From NCBI RefSeq assembly GCF_000758545.1, contig NZ_CP009279.1:5890001-5954000 (forward strand): a stretch of DNA of 64,000 nt, read 5' to 3'. Below, in pieces: positions 35,271 to 44,158 of this stretch. Every line of letters starts with the position of its first letter. The first letter of the stretch is position 1. A program made the position numbers and the translations under genes. The notes under the pieces were generated by a model. It was not told the DNA's origin. It worked only from the letters and a program-made list of their open reading frames with translations, and made no database searches. Origin of the DNA: Paenibacillus sp. FSL H7-0737 (GTDB taxonomy: Bacteria > Bacillota > Bacilli > Paenibacillales > Paenibacillaceae).

Positions 35271-36329
35271 TTATTTCAGCTGCCAATCGCTAATATTGAA
35301 GTCTTTTTTCGCTAATTTTTCTTCGACAAGGAAGTTCTTGGTACCCTCCAGTAGCTTGGTTCCTTCGTCAGTGAACGCGGTATCTTTGATATCACTAATT
35401 GGATTTACTTGCTTCGCCAGCTCTGGCGTTGTATCTCCGATTTCAGCCAAAAATTGATAATATTCATCCTCGTGTTGTTTCAAATCCGCCAAGGCTTTCT
35501 CACGGGCTTCGTTCCACGCCTTCGGAAAGTCAGGGAATTTCGCCAGATAATCCTCGGACACGACAGTTGCACTAGTGCCGAGCAAGTTCGGATGCTTCGA
35601 GGCATCGTCTAAGTGAGTGTAACCTTGGTCAATTAACTTCAGCGCAGGTACACCCAAATTAGTCGTAGCATCTACATCTCCACGGGCCAAAGCTGCGGTA
35701 GCATCCGGAATGAGCATATGCACGAGTTTATAGTCAGTTACGCCTTCCTCCTGAAGTAACCCAACCACATAGCGGTGCATGAAAGAGCCTTTTTGAATGG
35801 CTATAGTCTTCCCTTGCAGTTCCTTCACCGTCTTTGGTCCATCCTTCTTACCGATTAGATAACCGATAGTGTTGGCTGAGGATTGTGAAATCAGACGTGT
35901 CTTGGCCCCAGAAGCATAAGCAATAATAGCAGGTGTATCCCCAAGGCTGCCGATATCTAATCGACCACTAATTAAGGATTCTGTCTGATCAGGACCGTTT
36001 GGAAAGCCCGTAAGCTTCACTTCAGTAATGCCATATTTCTTCAACTCTTCTTGAATGATCCCTTTATAAAAGCCCCAGCCTTCCGCGCCACCTGGCACAT
36101 TCAGCTTATTAGAGCCTATAAAACCAAAGTTCAGTACCGCTGGAACGTTACTTTCGGCTTTGCCTCCAGATTTCTCTGTACTAGAGCCGCCGGATGCAGA
36201 TGCTCCATTTCCTCCAGCGTTATTTCCGCAAGCCTGAAGAACCAGCATAACCATCATAATCGTAGTTAAAAGTGCAAATCGTATCCTTTTAGAACGTTTC
36301 CCCTGAATCTCTCTGTACGCTGGTTTCAT
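35271..36329 (-). CDS. ABC transporter substrate-binding lipoprotein, SsuA/NMT1-like
   Basis: A 352-residue lipoprotein (LVLQAC, Cys34) with a Gly/Ser linker and a type 2 periplasmic-binding fold related to alkanesulfonate, taurine and nitrate binding proteins (ESLISGRLDIGSLGDTPAIIAYASG). ATG start after AGGGGGAG. It sits between the two flavoprotein/ferredoxin modules, with the permease and ATPase genes farther upstream on the same strand. It probably delivers the compound that the oxidoreductases act on. The substrate is unknown; an organosulfur compound is the best guess. Confidence 0.88.
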   Translation of the reverse strand: MKPAYREIQGKRSKRIRFALLTTIMMVMLVLQACGNNAGGNGASASGGSSTEKSGGKAESNVPAVLNFGFIGSNKLNVPGGAEGWGFYKGIIQEELKKYGITEVKLTGFPNGPDQTESLISGRLDIGSLGDTPAIIAYASGAKTRLISQSSANTIGYLIGKKDGPKTVKELQGKTIAIQKGSFMHRYVVGLLQEEGVTDYKLVHMLIPDATAALARGDVDATTNLGVPALKLIDQGYTHLDDASKHPNLLGTSATVVSEDYLAKFPDFPKAWNEAREKALADLKQHEDEYYQFLAEIGDTTPELAKQVNPISDIKDTAFTDEGTKLLEGTKNFLVEEKLAKKDFNISDWQLK

Positions 36330-36377
36330 TTCTTTCTCCCCCTAGATTTATGTTATTTATCTTAATCTTAATCAAGG

Positions 36378-36710
36378 TCAGAACCCTGCCCTCGACGCCA
36401 ATTTGTACATAAAGTCATGACTTGCTACCGGTTGTCTGCCTTTGCCCCAGCCTACCTTTTCACGATAACCACCAAGTAATCCCTGCTCCTCTAGCCCTGC
36501 CTCTGTCACCCCAATCACTTTCTCTGAATCTGGCGCAACGTAGAGAGCATCCACAGGACAATACAGCTCACACATAAAGCAAGTCTGGCAATCGCTCTGC
36601 CGGGCAATAATAGGAATGCCATCCTCTACCCGTTCGAAGACATTGGTCGGGCAGACCGATACACATTGGTTGCACTCTACACATCTGGCAGCGCTGATCA
36701 CCTCAATCAT
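36378..36710 (-). CDS. Ferredoxin-type protein with two 4Fe-4S motifs (AprB-like), module 2
   Basis: A 110-residue paralogue of the protein at 33283-33624, with CVECNQCVSVCP and CQTCFMCELYCP and a related tail ending in KVGWGKG plus a short extension. The start at MIEVIS (36710) is chosen because GGAGGG lies nine bases upstream and the overlap with the flavoprotein gene is then exactly ATGA, as in module 1. The identical coupling in both modules supports duplication of a two-gene unit. Confidence 0.88.
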   Translation of the reverse strand: MIEVISAARCVECNQCVSVCPTNVFERVEDGIPIIARQSDCQTCFMCELYCPVDALYVAPDSEKVIGVTEAGLEEQGLLGGYREKVGWGKGRQPVASHDFMYKLASRAGF

Positions 36711-38314
36711 GATAGAACACCCTCCTTGGCCACGGCTTCTGTCTTCACCCATACCTGATCCAATCCACCGCTAATCAAGCGATGATGCTGTTCTTGATCC
36801 GTTCCCTTAAAATCTTCACGCTTATGCATGCCCCTCGTCTCCGTACGGGCAAGCGCGGAATTGTACATCCAGCGGGCGGTTGCAGTCATGGCTTCAGCTT
36901 CACGCGCTTTAACCCCTTCAGGTGTTCGCTGAATTTCACGGCTACGCTGATCTTTCCACAATTCATCCAGACGACCTAATGAAGAGGTCAGCCCTTTATC
37001 CGTACGGAATAAATTAATGTCATACGGCTTCACTTCAGCCTGCACAGCAGACACAACCTCTGACGTATGAGCTGATACTCCAGGCTTCACTTCTTGATGA
37101 ACCAGTGGAGAAGATGATAAGCCGACTGGATTACGGTACGCTGCATTCGAGCCAAGGCTCTGCGCATAGACAGCTGCACCTTCTCCTGCAAAACTGCCGG
37201 ATGACATAGCCCAAGCCGCATTATGGCTGCCACCACCAGTAAATCCCCCGCAAATTAGCTCACGGGTAGCTGCATCTCCTGCCGCATAAAGTCCGGGAAC
37301 ACCTGTGCCACAGCTTTCGTCCGTGATATGAATACCACCCGTCCCACGAACCGTTCCTTCGAGACGAAGCGTAACCGGAAAAGCATCCTTGAAAGGATCG
37401 ATCCCTTGTCGATCAAAGGGCAAGAAAAAATTCGTCTGCGCCACCCGCAGCAGCGGTCTTAAATCCTCGGGCGCTCCATCCAGCTTGGCATACACCTGAT
37501 TGCCTGCTAGCAGATTCCGAGCGATAACTGAACGCCCTTTCTTGGAACCCGCCCCTTCCACAATGCTTCCATCCTCATAATAAAAGCTGGCATAGTTGTA
37601 ATATGCTGTCTTGGTTACAGAGGAGAACGTAGGGCAGATAGCATAGGCATTGGAGAATTCCATGCCGGACAAGTTCGCCCCAGCTTCAGCTGCAAATAGA
37701 TAGCCATCTCCGGTCAACACGTTACAGCCGAGAGCCTTACTTAGAAAAGCACACCCACCAGTTGCAATGACAACCGCTCCTGCCTGAACAGTCCAGGTGT
37801 CACCACTCTGCGTATGGACTCCAGCCGCTCCAGCTACGCCATGCTCATCCGCTAGGAGCTCCATGGCTGGACTATGATCTAGAATTTTAACGCCCGCTTT
37901 TTTCACAAGCTTACGCATTAATTTCATATATTCCGGTCCCTGAAGACTCTTACGATACTGGTTACCCTGCTCATCTACAGGGAATGGATATCCTGAAACG
38001 CCAAGTTTGTTCATATTGGCATAGGTACGGTCTAGCACTCGGTCCATCCAGCGGGATTCAGCCAACTGACCGCCCAATGTATAACGACTTGCTTTGGCCT
38101 CCTCCCGGAGCTTCTCATCCGGCTTCACATACCAGACTCCTGTTCCTGAGGGGGCCGTTGCACCGCTCGAACCGCAGTAGCCTTTATCTGCAAGGACAAC
38201 TTTCGCCCCCTTCGCTGAGGCCGTAAGGGCTGCCCATGTTCCTGCAGGGCCTCCGCCTATAACAAGCACATCCGCCACCAAATTCAACGACCCTTTTTGT
38301 ATCGATCCACTCAT
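36707..38314 (-). CDS. FAD-dependent oxidoreductase (AprA/fumarate-reductase-like), module 2
   Basis: A 535-residue flavoprotein paralogous to the one at 33621-35231, with FAD motif VIGGGPAGTWAALTA, GYCGSSGATAPSG and GLYAAGDAATRELICGGFTGGGSHNA. The two differ by an insert in module 2 (around CPTFSSVTKTAYYNYASFYYEDG). The divergence suggests an old duplication with specialised substrates or a heteromeric complex. ATG start after AGGAGG. It follows the permease genes closely, so it belongs to the same transcription unit. Confidence 0.88.
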   Translation of the reverse strand: MSGSIQKGSLNLVADVLVIGGGPAGTWAALTASAKGAKVVLADKGYCGSSGATAPSGTGVWYVKPDEKLREEAKASRYTLGGQLAESRWMDRVLDRTYANMNKLGVSGYPFPVDEQGNQYRKSLQGPEYMKLMRKLVKKAGVKILDHSPAMELLADEHGVAGAAGVHTQSGDTWTVQAGAVVIATGGCAFLSKALGCNVLTGDGYLFAAEAGANLSGMEFSNAYAICPTFSSVTKTAYYNYASFYYEDGSIVEGAGSKKGRSVIARNLLAGNQVYAKLDGAPEDLRPLLRVAQTNFFLPFDRQGIDPFKDAFPVTLRLEGTVRGTGGIHITDESCGTGVPGLYAAGDAATRELICGGFTGGGSHNAAWAMSSGSFAGEGAAVYAQSLGSNAAYRNPVGLSSSPLVHQEVKPGVSAHTSEVVSAVQAEVKPYDINLFRTDKGLTSSLGRLDELWKDQRSREIQRTPEGVKAREAEAMTATARWMYNSALARTETRGMHKREDFKGTDQEQHHRLISGGLDQVWVKTEAVAKEGVLS

Positions 38315-38337
38315 AGCTCAAGACCTCCTCAAATGAT

Positions 38338-39225
38338 TTACCCTTCGTAACTATCGCGCCAGAACAGGCACTTGCGTTCAATGATTCGGAACAAAGAATC
38401 GATTAGCTTGCCGACAATAGCAAAGATAATAATGCCTACAAACACAACCTCTGTATTAGAGTTCTGCTTCGCCTCATTGATCAGGAATCCAATGCCGGAT
38501 TGTGATCCAATGAGTTCAGCTACAACAAGACCGATCCATGCTACAGCCAATGACAGCCGCAATCCTAACAAAATCCCGGGTAGTGCTGCCGGTAATATCA
38601 GCCTGCGCAGCCTCTGATAAGGGCTAAATCCTAACACCCGGGACACCTCAAACAGCTTATTGTCCACATTGCGGATGCCCATAAACGTATTAATATAGAG
38701 CGGAAAGAATGACCCTGTCAGAATGATCACTACTTTGGACATCTCCCCAAAGCCGAACCACAAAATAATTAGCGGTGCTATAGCTAGATGAGGAACAAGC
38801 CTAAGAACCTGTACACTAGGATCGAGCACATATTCCACACTGCGAAACAAGCCAGTCAGTACTCCGAATAAAAGGCCTAGAACGCCTCCGATAAGAAATC
38901 CAACTCCCGCCCTCCCCATACTGACACCTAGGTGATGAGTTAACTCTCCAGTCACCAATAGGCCTGTAAAAGCTCTGGCGATCGACAATGGAGTCGGCAG
39001 AAACTGCGCGGAGATCAGTCCGGTGCTTCCTGCCAGCTGCCAAAGTACTATTGTCACCACCGGAATGATAGCGCCCGTTCCCCAATCTGACAGTAGAGAT
39101 TTCCATGCTATAGGTACCGCCGATTTCTCCAATGTCTTAGTCGATAAAGGGGCAATATCACTGCTATCTAGCGATTCTCTTGCTCTTGTAGTGTTATTCA
39201 AAATAGCTTCTGCTCCATCGCTCAT
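38338..39225 (-). CDS. ABC transporter permease, SsuC-like (second of two)
   Basis: A 295-residue permease with about six membrane segments and the EAA-type loop EVSRVLGFSPYQRLRRLILPAALPGIL, as in sulfonate/nitrate/taurine importers. The N-terminus has a polar extension of about 45 residues. It is closely similar to the permease encoded upstream, sharing SFFPLYINTFMGIRNVDNKL almost word for word, so the pair arose by duplication and may form a heterodimeric channel. ATG start after AAAGGGGG. Confidence 0.9.
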   Translation of the reverse strand: MSDGAEAILNNTTRARESLDSSDIAPLSTKTLEKSAVPIAWKSLLSDWGTGAIIPVVTIVLWQLAGSTGLISAQFLPTPLSIARAFTGLLVTGELTHHLGVSMGRAGVGFLIGGVLGLLFGVLTGLFRSVEYVLDPSVQVLRLVPHLAIAPLIILWFGFGEMSKVVIILTGSFFPLYINTFMGIRNVDNKLFEVSRVLGFSPYQRLRRLILPAALPGILLGLRLSLAVAWIGLVVAELIGSQSGIGFLINEAKQNSNTEVVFVGIIIFAIVGKLIDSLFRIIERKCLFWRDSYEG

Positions 39226-39261
39226 GGCGCATCCCCCTTTCGTTTCTTGCGCGTTTTCTGT

Positions 39262-40065
39262 TTATCCGCGATAGCTGTCCTGCCATCTCAGCAGCCGACG
39301 TTCAATGTAGCGAACAATAGAATCACTCACCAGTCCTGCAATGGCAAAAATAATAATTCCCACGAACACCACAGGTGTATCCGCGAATTGACGCGCGTCC
39401 GACATCATATACCCAATGCCTGAAGTGGAAGCAATCAGCTCTGCGACTACCAGTCCTAACCAAGAGAGCCCCAAGGAAAGGCGCACTCCGAGAATAATAT
39501 TCGGCAATGCGGCTGGAAGTACTAGTCTTACAACCTGCTTTAACCGGCTGAATCCAAGCACTCGAGATACTTCGAACAGCTTGTTATCCACGCCGCGAAT
39601 ACCCATGAACGTATTAATATAAAGCGGAAAAAATGCTCCTTTAGCAATCAACAGCACTTTAGACTCCTCACCGATCCCGAACCATAAAATGAATAGCGGC
39701 ACTACCGCCAAGCTTGGTATCATGCGAATCATTTGCAGGGATGGATCTAGCAATTTCTCTGATCTGCGGAACAGACCTACGAGAATGCCTAATAGCAGAC
39801 CAAGTCCACCACCGAGCAGGAATCCGGAAAGAGCTCTGACCAAGCTGATCCTAAAGTTCGGCCATAAATCCCCTGAAGCAGCCAAATTTACAAATGATTC
39901 TGCAATGGTATACGGCGTCGGGAACAGCATCTCTGAGATCATTCCATAGTGTCCAAGGGTCTGCCACAGAATTAGCACAGTGCCCGGCAGCAGAAGGCCC
40001 AGTCCAAATGTTGTTACCTTTCCGGGGCGTCCGGAAGTTCTTACGGCTATAGCCCGGTTTGTCAT
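39262..40065 (-). CDS. ABC transporter permease, SsuC-like (first of two)
   Basis: A 267-residue permease of the SsuC/TauC/NrtB group (EVSRVLGFSRLKQVVRLVLPAALPNIILG). The start at 40065 is chosen for the GGTGG site nine bases upstream; an in-frame GTG three codons earlier is possible. It is separated from the ATPase gene by an intrinsic terminator, so permease expression may be lower than that of the ATPase. Confidence 0.9.
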   Translation of the reverse strand: MTNRAIAVRTSGRPGKVTTFGLGLLLPGTVLILWQTLGHYGMISEMLFPTPYTIAESFVNLAASGDLWPNFRISLVRALSGFLLGGGLGLLLGILVGLFRRSEKLLDPSLQMIRMIPSLAVVPLFILWFGIGEESKVLLIAKGAFFPLYINTFMGIRGVDNKLFEVSRVLGFSRLKQVVRLVLPAALPNIILGVRLSLGLSWLGLVVAELIASTSGIGYMMSDARQFADTPVVFVGIIIFAIAGLVSDSIVRYIERRLLRWQDSYRG

Positions 40066-40109
40066 GCTCTGCACCCACCTTTTTTAGCTTTACAATCTCT
40101 TTAAATAAC

Positions 40110-40149
40110 AAAAAGAGACCCTCGAATATTGAACACTTTCGGAGGTCTC
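40110..40149 (-). terminator. Terminator inside the importer operon, after the ATPase gene
   Basis: GAGACCTCCGAA pairs with TTCGAGGGTCTC and TTTTTGTTATTT follows on the minus strand. It lies between the ATPase and first permease genes, so partial termination or a second promoter is implied. Confidence 0.75.
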
Positions 40150-40169
40150 CATTGGTATGGTCGACATAT

Positions 40170-40946
40170 TTATATTCCTGCCCCGTCAATAAGCTCAAGC
40201 TCATCGACTTTTTCAAAATAATTCAGCACCTTCAGGCGTAGCTCTTGAAAGGAAGACGTTGTTTTTTTACGTGGATACGGCAAATCAACCGGGACAATCT
40301 TACGTATTTTCCCGGGGCGAGGTTCTAAAATCACTACCCGATTACCTAGAAATACAGCCTCATCAATATCATGCGTTACAAAAATCATGGTTGTTTTGTT
40401 GGCCCGCCAAATGTCCAGTAACACCGTCTGCATATGCGCTCTAGTGAACGCATCCAGTGCACCAAACGGTTCATCCAGCAGCAGGATTTTGGGATTTCGC
40501 AGTAGCGCACGGGCTATCGCCACCCTCTGGGCCATCCCTCCCGATAACTCCCGGGGATAGGATTTCTCAAACCCATTTAACTTGACGAGATCAATTAACT
40601 CATCGACCTTGCGTCTAATTTCTTTGTTGCCTAGCGGCAAATCAGAAGCAATATTCTTCTCTACGGTGAGCCAAGGAAAGAGACGATGCTCTTGAAAAAT
40701 AAATCCCTTATCGATTCCGGGACCCCCAATCTCCGTCCCTCCTAAGGTAACACTCCCCGTATATCCACTGTCCAAACCGGCCACGATGCGCAGCAGCGTG
40801 CTTTTGCCACAGCCACTGGGCCCGATGACCGTAATGAATTCACCCTCTTGCACATGGAGATCAACATTATACAGTGCCTGAACATGCCCTCCGGTAGTCT
40901 CAAAACGTTTATTTAGGTTTGAAATCGACAGCAACGCTTCTCCCAT
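40170..40946 (-). CDS. ABC transporter ATP-binding protein, SsuB-like
   Basis: A 258-residue ATPase with Walker A GPSGCGKST, signature LSGGMAQRVAIARAL, Walker B ILLLDEPFGALD and switch His in FVTHDIDEA, typical of the nitrate/sulfonate/taurine importer group. It is the first gene of the cluster that continues to 33283. A sigma-A-type promoter at 41070-41098 and an intrinsic terminator at 40974-41017 lie ahead of its ribosome binding site, so its transcription appears to pass through an attenuator. Confidence 0.92.
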   Translation of the reverse strand: MGEALLSISNLNKRFETTGGHVQALYNVDLHVQEGEFITVIGPSGCGKSTLLRIVAGLDSGYTGSVTLGGTEIGGPGIDKGFIFQEHRLFPWLTVEKNIASDLPLGNKEIRRKVDELIDLVKLNGFEKSYPRELSGGMAQRVAIARALLRNPKILLLDEPFGALDAFTRAHMQTVLLDIWRANKTTMIFVTHDIDEAVFLGNRVVILEPRPGKIRKIVPVDLPYPRKKTTSSFQELRLKVLNYFEKVDELELIDGAGI

Positions 40947-40973
40947 CGTGACCCCTCCTTAAATTCTGTATAC

Positions 40974-41017
40974 AAAAAAACAGAGGTATTGCGCTTTTAC
41001 ATTCGCAATACCTCTGT
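40974..41017 (-). terminator. Terminator/attenuator in the leader of the SsuB-like gene
   Basis: CAGAGGTATTGC pairs perfectly with GCAATACCTCTG and seven T residues follow on the minus strand, 28 bases before the SsuB-like start codon. It ends the upstream carrier transcript and, given the promoter at 41070-41098, probably also acts on the importer transcript. Confidence 0.85.
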
Positions 41018-41069
41018 AGGAACAGTCGGTAATTTTATTCAAAGTAAATCAATTGGAATTATAATATTT

Positions 41070-41098
41070 AAAATATCATCCATTTGAAAAGCTGTCAA
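41070..41098 (-). promoter_or_regulatory. Sigma-A-type promoter ahead of the SsuB-like operon
   Basis: On the minus strand TTGACA (41093-41098), a 17-base spacer and TATTTT (41070-41075). The start site would be near 41063, giving a leader of about 115 bases that contains the terminator. Confidence 0.55.
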
Positions 41099-41126
41099 CA
41101 ATAAAACTTTTTTCAGACACACTTGT

Positions 41127-42410
41127 TTACATCAAATATCTTAAATATAAATATATGCTTGAGATCACAATGGACAGCAGCATTAAAGGGAAACCCACCT
41201 TCAAATACTTCATAAATGTAATCGGATAGCCCTCTTTTCCAGCTAGACCAGCAACAATCAGATTAGCACTGGCACCGATCAATGTACCATTGCCACCCAA
41301 GCAGGCACCCAAGGCTAGACTCCACCAGAGGGGCTCCAGATTGGTAATCCCCATCTGCCCCATCTCCTGTATCAAAGGAATCATCGTTGCTACAAAAGGA
41401 ATATTATCAAGAAACGCAGAAGCAATTGCACTGACCCATAAGATCATCATCGAGCTCATGAGCACATCCCCACCCGTTAAATCAATCGCTTTGGCAGCCA
41501 GCTCCGCGATGACACCTGTCTCGACGAGTCCTGATACCAAAACAAACAGTCCGATAAAAAAGAAGATCGTAATCCATTCCACGCTGTGAAAAGCTTTTTC
41601 CAGCATGTGTTCCCCTCCAGTTAATAAGAGCAGTAAAAAAGCCCCCGCTAAGGCAACCGTAGCGGACTCCAAATGTAGCGCCTGATGTAAAAAGAAGCCT
41701 ATAATCGTAAATCCAAGTACGGTAAGGCATTTTCGCAGCAGCTTATGATCCGTAATCATTGCCTTCTCGTCCATGTTCATGATACTTTGCTGCAATTCCG
41801 GAGTGGATTTAATTTGCTTACTAAACATCAGTAGTAAAAGCGGGATATACGCTAACATAATGATGATAATCACAGGTGTTAGATTGCTGATAAAGGACAT
41901 AAACGTCAGCTCTTTCACAGCACTGCCGATCATAATATTCGGTGGATCTCCGATCAATGTTGCCGTCCCACCGACATTCGATGCAATAATTTGTGACATC
42001 AAAAAAGGCAGCGGATTTATACGCAGTTGCCTTGTAATACTGAAGGTAACAGGCACCATAAGTAGCACTGTTGTAACATTATCCAAGAAAGCAGATGCCA
42101 CAGCAGTAACAACAAACAAAGCAATCAGGATTCTTCTCGGCTTACCTTTCGCCAGCTTTGCTGATTTCACTGCCGCATATTTAAAAAGTCCTGTCTCTGC
42201 AGTAATCCCTACAATCATCATCATGCCTACAAGTAATCCGATGGTATTAAAATCAATGTGATGTAGTGCCGTCTCCTGATCCACAATGCCCATCGCTACC
42301 ATAACAATAGCGCCTAACATCGCTAAGATCGTACGGTGAATTTTCTCAGAAATAATCAGTCCATAAATCAGTAGAAAAATACCTATTGCCCAAATCGCTT
42401 GCTGTTCCAT
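41127..42410 (-). CDS. ArsB/NhaD-type ion carrier (SLC13-related)
   Basis: A 427-residue membrane protein with about 11 to 12 segments and two inverted repeats, each marked by an ASAFLDN motif (ASAFLDNVTTVLLMVP and ASAFLDNIPFVATMIP) as in the ion transporter superfamily. Members include arsenite pumps, Na+/H+ antiporters and anion carriers. This protein is unlike the real ArsB at 60274-61563 and has no arsenic genes beside it, so a Na+/H+ or dicarboxylate-type role is more likely. It lies upstream of the SsuB-like operon and is separated from it by a terminator. Confidence 0.82.
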   Translation of the reverse strand: MEQQAIWAIGIFLLIYGLIISEKIHRTILAMLGAIVMVAMGIVDQETALHHIDFNTIGLLVGMMMIVGITAETGLFKYAAVKSAKLAKGKPRRILIALFVVTAVASAFLDNVTTVLLMVPVTFSITRQLRINPLPFLMSQIIASNVGGTATLIGDPPNIMIGSAVKELTFMSFISNLTPVIIIIMLAYIPLLLLMFSKQIKSTPELQQSIMNMDEKAMITDHKLLRKCLTVLGFTIIGFFLHQALHLESATVALAGAFLLLLLTGGEHMLEKAFHSVEWITIFFFIGLFVLVSGLVETGVIAELAAKAIDLTGGDVLMSSMMILWVSAIASAFLDNIPFVATMIPLIQEMGQMGITNLEPLWWSLALGACLGGNGTLIGASANLIVAGLAGKEGYPITFMKYLKVGFPLMLLSIVISSIYLYLRYLM

Positions 42411-42522
42411 GATATCCCCCGGTCCTTCTATCTAATTTCATTAATGGTACAACCTACTCATTATATAACCTATTTATCATAAAATAGATTTGTATTTTTC
42501 GCACTGGAATTGTGGATTACTC

Positions 42523-42570
42523 CATAAAAAACGACTCTGCCGAGTATTTATCGGAGAGCCGTTTTTTTAT
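42523..42570. terminator. Bidirectional terminator after the propeller protein gene
   Basis: ACGGCTCTCCGA pairs with TCGGCAGAGTCGT and is flanked by A and T runs. It lies nine bases beyond the stop codon. Confidence 0.85.
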
Positions 42571-42578
42571 GGAGTCGA

Positions 42579-43916
42579 TTATTTCATTTTCAAAACCTGA
42601 GGCTCCTTAAAAGCGGTCAAAATACCTTTGCTCTGCACAATAATCATACCGCTTTCCAGCAAGGTTGGGCCGAACACTCTACCTGATGTTTTGAGCTGCA
42701 CAACCGGTTTTGCGGAAATCAAATCTATCGCGATTAATTTGCCGTCAGTCTGGGCTACATACATGCCATGTCCGAGCAGATCGAAGCGGGCAATCGGATT
42801 GCTGATTCCACTGTACTGAACCGCTGATTTATTCGCCATTTTAACACCATAAATGCTCTGTTCGTTACTAAAAAGAATTCTTCCATCATAAGGACCAGCG
42901 GCGTAGGATAACTTAGCTCCGATGGATTCGTAAGAATAATTATCGCGTGTTACGGTAGCAGGATCAGCATTGACTGGATAGCTGTAGACACCTTTTTGTC
43001 CTGTTATAAAAATTCTGTCACCGTCACTCCAAGCAATGCCCCCCTTTGGTGCTTCGGGATCATTTGGGTCAATATTAGCAGGGTTATAAACTACCGTCTT
43101 CACTACTTTACCTGTCTTAACATCCAAACTGTCGAGTGTAGTAAGAGGAAGAGCGTCGAATAAGGTAGCCTTACGTTGTGTTATAAGCGTTCCATTAATC
43201 TCAGTAATCGGAAAATAATGATCCTTGTTATTCCAAAGCTCCTTACCCGTTGTTCGATCAAAGGCATGTAGAATGTCATACGTATACGCTCCGGATTCTG
43301 AGTTTTGAGCTAATATCAGGTTTCCCTCAACCATGAACGGTTCATACAGCTTTTCACCGAAATTATCACGCCACTGCAGTTTCCCATCCTTCAGATTGTA
43401 GGCTTGAATATCACCATTGGCAGCAAAAAGCTGATCTTTATCAATAACTAATTGGCTGATGCCTTTGCTGTTTGCCGATGAACTCCATTTATTTTTTCCG
43501 GTAGCCACGTTAACTGCATAGATTGTGCCTGCTTCTGAAGTCACATAGGCCACTCCATCTTGGTAAAGTAACGGTGTCTTTAATTTGGAGCCATATTTCC
43601 ACATTACTTTTCCCGTCTGAGCGTTAATGGCTAAAAGCTGACCCTTTTGTAGGATAAAAGCTTTGCCCGCACCGACTGCAACTACGCCCTTGCCCATAAT
43701 GTAGTCCGTCGCTATATCTCCTAGCGTTGGCAAATCCATCGTAGTGGACCACTCAACCTTCGCAGCAGACAAATTTACATAATAATCATCTAAATTCGAG
43801 CCTATAAAGGAAGTGTGCGAATCAACCGCAGCAGCTTGTACCGGGTTTACCATAAGCAATACCCCTAAACCAATAATCACAGTACGAAGATATGACTTCA
43901 ATAATGTTCCTCTCAC
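42579..43916 (-). CDS. Secreted PQQ-like beta-propeller protein
   Basis: About 445 residues. A signal peptide ends near NPVQAAA and is followed by seven or so blade repeats of the type GKVMWKYGSK, GKNKWSSSA and GKELWNNKD (Trp-docking motifs of the PQQ/YncE-like propeller). No enzyme domain is attached and the PQQ-binding residues are not recognisable, so a scaffold or binding role outside the cell is likelier than dehydrogenase activity. The start is uncertain: GAGGAGG lies just before a run of three GTG codons, and the last of these is used here. Confidence 0.8.
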   Translation of the reverse strand: MRGTLLKSYLRTVIIGLGVLLMVNPVQAAAVDSHTSFIGSNLDDYYVNLSAAKVEWSTTMDLPTLGDIATDYIMGKGVVAVGAGKAFILQKGQLLAINAQTGKVMWKYGSKLKTPLLYQDGVAYVTSEAGTIYAVNVATGKNKWSSSANSKGISQLVIDKDQLFAANGDIQAYNLKDGKLQWRDNFGEKLYEPFMVEGNLILAQNSESGAYTYDILHAFDRTTGKELWNNKDHYFPITEINGTLITQRKATLFDALPLTTLDSLDVKTGKVVKTVVYNPANIDPNDPEAPKGGIAWSDGDRIFITGQKGVYSYPVNADPATVTRDNYSYESIGAKLSYAAGPYDGRILFSNEQSIYGVKMANKSAVQYSGISNPIARFDLLGHGMYVAQTDGKLIAIDLISAKPVVQLKTSGRVFGPTLLESGMIIVQSKGILTAFKEPQVLKMK

Positions 43917-44063
43917 CACCACACGCCTCCTCATATAAATGCTTCAATTGGATAGATTCTCAAAATAAAATATAATACTAATGACGAGCAGGATGTAAGA
44001 ACATGGATTATTATTCCTCATTTTGACATCCTAAAGAGCAGAAATCAAAACATTTACTCATAA

Positions 44064-44094
44064 ACTTACAATTTGTAAGTTATTGTGTTATAAT
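44064..44094 (+). promoter_or_regulatory. Promoter with an overlapping perfect palindrome
   Basis: ACTTACAATTTGTAAGT (44064-44080) is a perfect 17-base palindrome that covers the likely -35 (CTTACA). TATAAT follows at 44089-44094 after an 18-base spacer. A repressor bound there would shut off the LLM gene that starts at 44159. Confidence 0.6.
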
Positions 44095-44158
44095 AATCAC
44101 ATTCTTCTATAAACGAACAAGCTTTATCAAATATATGAATAACAAGGGGTTTGTAATC

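Noticed and set aside
33283..38314. Dissimilatory sulfate reduction locus (aprAB)
   Set aside because: No sat, dsr or qmo genes are present and the pairs are linked to an importer. The resemblance to AprAB is at family level only.
41127..42410. Arsenite pump (second arsB)
   Set aside because: It shares only superfamily motifs with the real ArsB at 60.3-61.6 kb and has no ars genes beside it.
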